From: Thalassolituus sp.
GTDB lineage: Bacteria > Pseudomonadota > Gammaproteobacteria > Pseudomonadales > Oceanobacteraceae
Assembly: GCA_029212275.1 (NCBI GenBank)
Contig: JARGOI010000139.1
Coordinates: forward strand, 1 to 6,604
Direction: 5' to 3'
DNA: 6,604 nt
Positions 1-5,005 of this stretch are shown in pieces (positions within the stretch are counted from its first letter, which is position 1; each line of letters begins with the position of its first letter). The notes beneath the pieces are model-generated. The model made no database searches. It saw nothing but the letters and a program-made list of their open reading frames with translations, and had not been told where the DNA came from. A program made the position numbers and the translations under genes.

Positions 1-578
1 TAGAAGGTGTAGCTCGTTTTACTAAACTTCACGGTTCATTAGACTGGTATGCAAACGAGGGGACTATAAGGCGGTTTGGGCTACCTTTTGGCGCGGCTTC
101 TGTCGAGCCATTTTTACAAGTCGAAGGTTCTGGTACTGCTAACTACCAACAACTGATGATTTATCCAAATTCAGTTAAAGATCGTGAAACATCAGAATAC
201 CCTTATGTAGAATTGTTTAGAGATTTAGCATCTGCAACATGCCGCCCAAATAGCACTCTTGTAACCTATGGCTACAGTTTTGGTGATGAACATATAAATC
301 GAGTTCTTACGGATATGCTAACAATACCCTCAACGCATATCGTGATTATTGCCTATGGCGATCCACTTGGAAGAATCATGAGTTTTATACAGGATAGCGG
401 GCGTCAGGCTCAAATATCTTTGTTACTTGGTGATCATTTCGGAGACCTAAAAATATTAGTCGATTACTACCTTCCTAAAGCTGCAATAGATCGAACGTCA
501 ATTCGTATGGCAGAGCTTTTGAAATCAAGAGGCTTATATCCAGCAGCAATTCAAAGTACAAACGGTGGTGAAGAATGA
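1..578 (+). CDS. SIR2-domain protein of a SIR2-HerA defence pair (3' part; 5' end outside window)
   Basis: The frame is open from the left edge (first full codon at 3) to TGA at 576-578, giving 191 visible residues, so this is only the C-terminal part. Visible residue 10 is the His of a KLHGSLDW motif, which corresponds to the conserved HG motif carrying the catalytic His of SIR2 NAD+ hydrolases/deacetylases. A second block, LVTYGYSFGDEHINRVL (about residues 86-102), matches the C-terminal Rossmann segment (G-Y-S-F-x-D-x-x-I-N) seen in prokaryotic SIR2-like defence effectors. The N-terminal NAD-binding GAGxS part would lie upstream. No membrane segments are seen, so it is probably cytoplasmic. 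The stop overlaps the start of the next gene (ATGA), which implies translational coupling with HerA. From the family, the expected role is NAD+ depletion during phage infection, acting in complex with HerA. The domain call is firm; the defence role is inferred from the gene pairing. Confidence 0.87.
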   Translation, partial: EGVARFTKLHGSLDWYANEGTIRRFGLPFGAASVEPFLQVEGSGTANYQQLMIYPNSVKDRETSEYPYVELFRDLASATCRPNSTLVTYGYSFGDEHINRVLTDMLTIPSTHIVIIAYGDPLGRIMSFIQDSGRQAQISLLLGDHFGDLKILVDYYLPKAAIDRTSIRMAELLKSRGLYPAAIQSTNGGEE

Positions 579-2653
579 GTTCGCTACCCATTGAGCAAGG
601 AGAACAATTAAGAGTTGGTACTGTAGATTTTGTTTCGCCAAATGAAATTCGAGCAGTCCTCGATATCGATTCGCCAGATTCTGTTGCCTTAAATGCTGGA
701 ACACCAAGAAATTTCCCAAGGGTAAACAGTTATGTTTTAGTCTCTTGTGATAATGGTTATTTGGTTGGACAAATTGAGTGGCTTGCCGTCGACCGCTCGC
801 CTTATCCTAAACAAAGGGATATCCAAGATTTTGGTTTAGTTAATCTACCTTTTCCACAGAAAAAAATTAGTTTAAATCCGGTAGGGACTCTCAAACGAGT
901 TTCAAAAAAAGGTGTTGATTCTTTCAGGTTTCAACGAGGGTCGGAATCATTTCCCTCAATTGGCTCTGCTATCTTACTGCCGACGGATTTTCAACTTAAA
1001 TCAATTGTTGATTCTGGTAATAATCGAAGAGTTACCACAGGGCAAAGCCCACTCGCAAATAATGCTAACGTTGCAGTAGATCCAGATCGATTATTTGGTA
1101 GACATATTGCAGTACTTGGCAATACTGGTAGTGGTAAATCCTGTTCAGTTGCAGGACTTATTCAATGGTCGTTAGAAGCAGCAATGGAATCAGAAACTAG
1201 ACCAAATGCCAGATTTATTGTGCTTGATCCAAATGGTGAATATACCCGAGCTTTAGGCCCAGCTACAAAATTTAAAGGCCGAGTTTTTAAAGTTGAAGCA
1301 GGGCAAGGTGAAAACCAACTACAAGTTCCTTCGTGGTTTTGGAATAGCGCTGAATGGGCATCTTTCACGCAAGCAAGCCCGAAAGCACAACTACCATTAC
1401 TAAAACGCTCTTTGAGAGCAATGAGAAATGAAGAGTTTGAGCTTGAGACTGATCTAAATATTGAAATAAAGAGGTTTTTAGGAAACATTCTCATAACGTT
1501 GAAACACGATAAAAGTTCTGGTCGACCATATAAAAATGGGCCAGCTTTCGGTTTTTGGGAAACTTTAAAAAAATGGAAGGAAAGCTTAGAACAGTACCGT
1601 GAGAAAGGAGTGAAAACAGAGTTGACTTTACCCATTTCTAAAATGGGTAAATATATTGATGTCAGGACAAGTGACAAATATGTAAATATGATAGCTAGTG
1701 TCAATGAAATTGATGAGCTAATTGAGTCAGTTAAAACACCTTTTTCTAGCTTCGGTGGGAGTGAACAAGATCTATTGCCGAAGAGTGAAGATATTCCATT
1801 ACCATTTGAAGGAAATAACCTAGTAGCCTATTTAGAGGCATTAGCGCAAGAAAATGGTAGTGAACAATATGTTGAGTACTTGGTAGCTCGAATACGAACC
1901 ATGCTATCTGATACAAGAATGAAGCCTATCACTAATGATGCAGATCACAGAGTCGATTTAGCTGAGTGGTTAGAAAACTATATAGGTAAAGATGGCGCGG
2001 GCGAGGATGGGTCAGGTGAGGATGGCAGCTGCGTTTCAATCATTGATCTTTCTTTAGTGCCAAACGAAATCACTCATCTTGTAACTGCCGTTATTTCAAG
2101 GATTATATTTGAATCATTACAACGTTATAGACGACTAAACAATAAATCCTTACCAACAGTTCTTGTGGCTGAAGAAGCGCATACATTTATTAAGCGCTAT
2201 CGTGATGATTCAGAAAATCAGGATGTTGCTGCTGTTTGTTGTCAAGTGTTTGAAAAAATTGCACGTGAAGGTAGAAAATTTGGGCTTGGCATGGTGATTT
2301 CTTCCCAACGCCCTTCGGAGTTATCACCAACAGTTCTATCTCAATGTAATACTTTTTTACTACATAGAATTAGTAACGATAGAGATCAAGAGCAAGTGCA
2401 TAAAATGGTGCCAGATAATTTACGTGGATTACTCCGAGAGCTACCTTCTTTACCATCCCAACATGCAATACTTATGGGCTGGGCATCTGAGCTTCCTGTT
2501 CTGGTAAAAATGAAGAATCTAACAAAACAGCAACAGCCACATTCAGACGATCCTGACTTCTGGGATGTGTGGACAAGAAAAGATGAAAACGGGAATACTG
2601 TTGAGCGAAATTCTGATTGGGTTAACGTTGTTAAGGAGTGGCAGCAAAGCTAA
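575..2653 (+). CDS. herA: HerA-type hexameric ATPase/translocase, partner of SIR2
   Basis: This is a complete 692-residue protein. Residues about 9-80 look like the HAS beta-barrel typical of HerA proteins. Walker A is GNTGSGKS at 182-189 (K188, S189). Walker B is VLVAEEAH at 529-536, with the acidic pair E533-E534. A REGRKFGLG segment (564-572) and ISSQRPSEL (575-583) correspond to the arginine-rich and sensor elements of the HerA/FtsK family. The ATG at 575 is chosen because it overlaps the upstream TGA as ATGA; the preceding GGTGGTGAAG is only a weak ribosome site, so coupling is likely. An odd low-complexity linker at 471-485 has three units of G-x-D-G-A/S. HerA ATPases of this kind assemble as hexamers and, with SIR2 proteins, form a large anti-phage complex in which HerA stimulates the effector. 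Family assignment is firm; the system assignment rests on the adjacent SIR2 gene. Codon and base use are AT-rich compared with the right half of the window, in keeping with acquisition. Confidence 0.93.
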   Translation: MSSLPIEQGEQLRVGTVDFVSPNEIRAVLDIDSPDSVALNAGTPRNFPRVNSYVLVSCDNGYLVGQIEWLAVDRSPYPKQRDIQDFGLVNLPFPQKKISLNPVGTLKRVSKKGVDSFRFQRGSESFPSIGSAILLPTDFQLKSIVDSGNNRRVTTGQSPLANNANVAVDPDRLFGRHIAVLGNTGSGKSCSVAGLIQWSLEAAMESETRPNARFIVLDPNGEYTRALGPATKFKGRVFKVEAGQGENQLQVPSWFWNSAEWASFTQASPKAQLPLLKRSLRAMRNEEFELETDLNIEIKRFLGNILITLKHDKSSGRPYKNGPAFGFWETLKKWKESLEQYREKGVKTELTLPISKMGKYIDVRTSDKYVNMIASVNEIDELIESVKTPFSSFGGSEQDLLPKSEDIPLPFEGNNLVAYLEALAQENGSEQYVEYLVARIRTMLSDTRMKPITNDADHRVDLAEWLENYIGKDGAGEDGSGEDGSCVSIIDLSLVPNEITHLVTAVISRIIFESLQRYRRLNNKSLPTVLVAEEAHTFIKRYRDDSENQDVAAVCCQVFEKIAREGRKFGLGMVISSQRPSELSPTVLSQCNTFLLHRISNDRDQEQVHKMVPDNLRGLLRELPSLPSQHAILMGWASELPVLVKMKNLTKQQQPHSDDPDFWDVWTRKDENGNTVERNSDWVNVVKEWQQS

Positions 2654-2696
2654 TAAGGTGCTGCAATCTTACTCGGCAATCTGTCATATAACAGCT

Positions 2697-2847
2697 AATT
2701 AGTGTGCTGGCACGTTTTCTCGAAACCAATAAAAGTCCGCGAAAGTTGTAACCTATTGATTTTAAAAGGGCATATTCCATTTCATTATCAGTCCATTCTA
2801 AGAAAGTATGCGCGCACGCTATTACGCTTAGTGATAGCACACTAATT
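2697..2847. repeat. 12-bp perfect inverted repeat bounding 151 bp
   Basis: AATTAGTGTGCT at 2697-2708 is the exact reverse complement of AGCACACTAATT at 2836-2847, with 127 bp between. The span is within the size range of large integron attC sites and of small miniature elements. However, the arms do not carry proper attC R-sites (RYYYAAC/GTTRRRY), and no clear target duplication flanks them. The heptamer AGTGTGC in the arms occurs once more at 2929-2935. The repeat is seen directly; its nature is unknown. Confidence 0.5.
2818..2838. repeat. 8-bp hairpin with 5-base loop
   Basis: GCTATTAC (2818-2825) pairs with GTGATAGC (2831-2838) around the loop GCTTA, with one G-T wobble. It sits against the right arm of the 12-bp inverted repeat. 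No T run follows on either strand, so it is not a standard terminator. It could be part of a folded recombination site or be fortuitous. Confidence 0.35.
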
Positions 2848-2910
2848 TGTAAACCAAGTTTATAACTTACTGATTTAAGAAGAGTTTAAGCTAGCATTCA
2901 CTGGTGAAGC

Positions 2911-2926
2911 GTGCAACTAACTTTGT
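2911..2926 (-). other. Integron attI-like core recombination site (candidate)
   Basis: Read on the minus strand, this is ACAAAGTTAGTTGCAC. The class 1 integron attI core reads ACAAAGTTAG before the first cassette, so the match is ten bases through the crossover triplet. The 7-mer GTTAGTT fits the R' consensus GTTRRRY with one mismatch. Crossover would fall between 2920 and 2921. It lies 77 bases upstream of the IntI-like start and points away from it, which is where attI is expected (divergent from intI, cassettes to the left). The match is from memory, so this is a supported candidate, not a proven site. Confidence 0.45.
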
Positions 2927-2940
2927 AAAGTGTGCCAGTT

Positions 2941-2977
2941 TTTCCAGCTGATATAAAAATACACTATTATATATCAG
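2941..2977 (+). promoter_or_regulatory. Possible integrase promoter with overlapping dyad
   Basis: A TATTAT -10-like box (2965-2970) lies 18 bases after a weak TTTCCA -35-like box (2941-2946). A perfect 8-bp dyad, CTGATATA (2948-2955) and TATATCAG (2970-2977), brackets the -10 region. The right half (ATATCAGTA) resembles half of a LexA box, which often controls intI genes. The opposite half lacks the required CTG at the right distance, so SOS control is only a possibility. Confidence 0.35.
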
Positions 2978-2992
2978 TATGTCTTTACAGAC

Positions 2993-2997
2993 GGAGG
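2993..2997 (+). promoter_or_regulatory. Strong ribosome binding site for the integrase remnant
   Basis: GGAGG lies six bases before the ATG at 3004. This decides the start: the open frame extends upstream to a GTG at 2932, but the protein similarity to IntI begins exactly at the ATG with this site. It indicates that the short frame began as a genuine gene. Confidence 0.7.
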
Positions 2998-3003
2998 TCA
3001 AGC

Positions 3004-3123
3004 ATGGCCAAGAGCAAATTTCTAACTGATATGCGTTATTTTGTGCGCTTGCATGGGAATAGCATTCGCACTGAAAATATCATGATCTTCTTCCACATCA
3101 ACAAACACCGACCTTTAACCTAA
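3004..3123 (+). pseudogene. intI: Integron integrase (IntI) N-terminal remnant, truncated
   Basis: The frame encodes 39 residues and stops at TAA 3121-3123. Residues 1-24 (MAKSKFLTDMRYFVRLHGNSIRTE) are very like the N-terminus of integron integrases, where a K-S-x-F-L start, an arginine-rich helix and S-x-R-T-E form the beginning of the core-binding domain. After E24 the usual TYxYWIxRFIxFH block is absent. The tail FFHINKHRP (29-37) faintly resembles the following FIHFHNKRHP, as if about ten residues had been lost, or it may be unrelated sequence. The catalytic domain of this roughly 320-residue tyrosine recombinase family (R-H-R-Y) is gone, so no activity is expected. The strong GGAGG site and an attI-like site upstream support the identity. 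The frame ends inside the last codons of the oppositely oriented dioxygenase gene, so a deletion joined the two. The identification is from recognised motif pattern only. Confidence 0.6.
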
Positions 3124-3818
3124 GGCATCGCCCATTGCCTCATTAAGTTGTGATACAAGCCACTTAACCGACGTACTTCTTGGTCTTCTGGGCCACGGTC
3201 TACAGTGAGTACCTGTATTGATTGATCTAACTCGAACAGTTGCTCACGTTTGGTTGAATCTGAAACTAAACTTTGAATCCAGAAAAATGCGGCAAAGCGT
3301 TTGCCACGGGTGACTGGTCGTACTTCATGCATGCTGGTAGACGGATAGAGGATTAAATCTCCGGCATTTAATTTAATTTCTTGCGCGCCAAATGCTGTTT
3401 CAATTGCCAGTTCTCCACCGTCATATTCATCTGCATCGGATAAAAACAAGGTTCCAGAAACGTCGGTACGTACGGTTTCACCATCATCTCGTTTCATGAT
3501 GCTGCTATCAATATGCAAGCCATAACTGCCACCTCCTTGATAACAATTAAAGCGGGGTGGGTAAAATTTTTCTGGCAAGGTGGCAGAAATAAATAACGGA
3601 TGCTGACTAACAGCTTGCATCACGGCTTGGCTTAACGAACGCGCTAAGTCGGAGGTTTCATCCAGTTGTAAATTATCTTTTACGTTGCGCGCTAAACTGC
3701 CAGCGGTGCGCTTACCGTCTAACCACAGTTTTGCTTTAACAGCATGCGCACCTTCAAGATGCTGGCGCAATTGTTGAACGTCGTTTTCTCTAAGTAATTT
3801 TTCGATGGGCAGTAGCAT
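3120..3818 (-). CDS. piuC: PKHD-type Fe(II)/2-oxoglutarate-dependent dioxygenase (PiuC/YbiX family)
   Basis: This is a 232-residue protein, about the length of E. coli YbiX, and similar to it throughout. Counting from the ATG at 3818, the iron ligands are H102 and D104 (YGLHIDSS) and H164 (STSMHEV). R174 (TRGKR) is placed to bind 2-oxoglutarate. The DGGELAIE strand and the C-terminal YHNLMRQW are family hallmarks, so the protein is complete. A TTG codon directly before the ATG could extend it by one residue, but ATG is preferred: GAAGGA (3827-3832) sits eight bases upstream, and the ATG overlaps the TGA of the preceding gene by one base (TGATG), implying coupling. It is the last gene of the iron operon. 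Family members are iron-repressed neighbours of siderophore receptors such as fiu and piuA; their substrate is not established. Its stop overlaps the integrase remnant on the other strand. Confidence 0.93.
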   Translation of the reverse strand: MLLPIEKLLRENDVQQLRQHLEGAHAVKAKLWLDGKRTAGSLARNVKDNLQLDETSDLARSLSQAVMQAVSQHPLFISATLPEKFYPPRFNCYQGGGSYGLHIDSSIMKRDDGETVRTDVSGTLFLSDADEYDGGELAIETAFGAQEIKLNAGDLILYPSTSMHEVRPVTRGKRFAAFFWIQSLVSDSTKREQLFELDQSIQVLTVDRGPEDQEVRRLSGLYHNLMRQWAMP

Positions 3819-4966
3819 CAAAGATTTCCTTCTTTTATCGACTCTTGTTTGATATCTGAATGCTTAAAAAATACATCCTCAGAAATATCATCCAACGTCG
3901 GACAGCCACACAAGGCCATCGTTATTTCAATTTCTTGCTGCAATATTTTAATGCAATGTGCGACACCTAAGGCACCGGCCACGGCCAAGCCCCACATTTG
4001 TGGACGACCAATACACACGGCATTTGCTCCTAGCGCAAGTGCTTTAATGACATCGGTGCCACGACGAATGCCGCTATCAAGTAACAGCGGTATGTCGTTA
4101 CCTATGGCTTGTCTTATCGCGGGTAATAAATCAATTGAGGCTGGCAAGGTATCTAACGTGCGGCCACCGTGGTTAGAAATAATGAGTCCATTAAAGCCCA
4201 GTTGAATTAATTGTTTGGCATCGGCTGGATGAGAAATGCCTTTGGCGAGTAGGGGCAGGGTTGTTTGTTGTCTTAGCCAGTGCAGATCTTCCATGCTCGG
4301 TGCATCGGCCATAAAGCCTTTCAGGACAATACTGTCGCCGATATTTAATGCTTGCACAGGCGCTTGGGGTAAGCCTGTTAAATTTACTTCTTCGACACCT
4401 GTGGGTAATTGGAACCCTGCTCGCTGAGCACGATTTCTTAAGCCATTAACGGGGGCATCTAAGGTAATCACAATTGCTTCGCAGCCAGCTCTTTCTGCGG
4501 CTTCTATTAATCGAGCATTGGCCTCTCTGTGCGGTTGCCAATACAGTTGAAACCAACTTCTCTTAGCTTTTTGCGCAATTTCTTTGAGTGGCGTATTACT
4601 CAACGTACTAATAATCATGGGCGTATTCATTGCCCGTGCGGCTTCTGCGGTGGCTAATTCCCCTTCGGGATGAACCAGTTGTTGATGCGCCACAGGAGAT
4701 AATAATAAGGGGTGTGTTTGTGTGCGCCCAAACAATTCGAGTTGCGTGCTGGCATTGGAAAAATTGGCGCTAATGCGGTTATAAAGACTGAGGTGATTAA
4801 AAGCATGGCGATTTGCCAACAAGGTGTGATCGTCGGCAACACCGCCATTAATGTATTCGAGAATGTCGCGACGGATAAATTCCGTCGCAAGGCGCTCATA
4901 GTCACTAACGCTGACCACATCCGCAGGAATATGGTTTAACGCTTGGGTTTGAATGTGAGTCGCCAT
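3818..4966 (-). CDS. FMN-dependent alpha-hydroxy acid dehydrogenase/oxidase
   Basis: This is a complete 382-residue protein of the glycolate oxidase / L-lactate dehydrogenase (LldD) family, which oxidises L-2-hydroxy acids to 2-oxo acids with FMN. All residues known from spinach glycolate oxidase can be placed: Y38, Q140, Y142, T168, D170, R177, K242, H266 (base, in SNHGGRTLD) and R269. The phosphate-binding DSGIRRGTD (297-305) and IGRP (319-322) follow. No membrane-anchoring segment or signal peptide is seen, so it is probably cytosolic. The ATG at 4964-4966 is preceded by a modest AAGAGAAA site. It lies 39 bases after the receptor gene and overlaps the dioxygenase gene by one base, so it is cotranscribed with iron-uptake functions and not with lactate permease genes. 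That context argues for a substrate other than bulk lactate, perhaps a hydroxy acid released from a siderophore; this is inference. Confidence 0.92.
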   Translation of the reverse strand: MATHIQTQALNHIPADVVSVSDYERLATEFIRRDILEYINGGVADDHTLLANRHAFNHLSLYNRISANFSNASTQLELFGRTQTHPLLLSPVAHQQLVHPEGELATAEAARAMNTPMIISTLSNTPLKEIAQKAKRSWFQLYWQPHREANARLIEAAERAGCEAIVITLDAPVNGLRNRAQRAGFQLPTGVEEVNLTGLPQAPVQALNIGDSIVLKGFMADAPSMEDLHWLRQQTTLPLLAKGISHPADAKQLIQLGFNGLIISNHGGRTLDTLPASIDLLPAIRQAIGNDIPLLLDSGIRRGTDVIKALALGANAVCIGRPQMWGLAVAGALGVAHCIKILQQEIEITMALCGCPTLDDISEDVFFKHSDIKQESIKEGNL

Positions 4967-5005
4967 GGGTTTTCTCTTAGTTATTTATTATAAGAACTCG
5001 GAATT

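Larger units (their letters stand above)
2654..3003. other. Intergenic boundary region between the SIR2-HerA module and the integrase remnant
   Basis: These 350 bases hold no convincing gene. A minus-strand open frame of 69 codons crosses the region, but it needs a GTG start with no ribosome site and overlaps the 3' end of herA. No tRNA and no strong rho-independent terminator (stem followed by a T run) is visible after herA. The content I can support is a 12-bp inverted repeat, one 8-bp hairpin, a minus-strand integron-like core site, and a possible promoter with a dyad just before the integrase start. These are listed separately. Confidence 0.7.

Noticed and set aside
1162..1704. 180-codon minus-strand open frame within herA, and other long antisense frames in the window
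   Set aside because: They are shadows of strongly supported genes on the other strand, with no domain similarity or ribosome sites.
2641..2664. GCAGCA/TGCTGC stem around the herA stop as a terminator
   Set aside because: The stem is only six bases with a 12-base loop and no following T run; it also overlaps the coding end.
2681..2694. CTGTCATATAACAG as a LexA box
   Set aside because: The halves CTGT and ACAG are separated by six bases instead of the eight needed for the gammaproteobacterial LexA operator, and no gene starts nearby.
2631..2840. Minus-strand open frame of 69 codons in the intergenic region (includes FLEWTDNEMEYALLKSIGYN)
   Set aside because: It needs a GTG start with no ribosome site, overlaps the herA 3' end, and shows no motif I recognise. 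Its position after the attI-like site is where a cassette gene would be, so it deserves a search, but it is not supported.
2654..3003. CRISPR array or tRNA in the intergenic region
   Set aside because: There are no regularly spaced direct repeats and no cloverleaf or CCA-end pattern.
4983..4996. TATAAT on the minus strand between the receptor and the oxidase genes as an internal promoter or Fur box
   Set aside because: The -10 match is perfect, but no acceptable -35 lies 16-18 bases upstream and the A/T-rich stretch does not fit a Fur box. The 39-base gap fits a simple operon.
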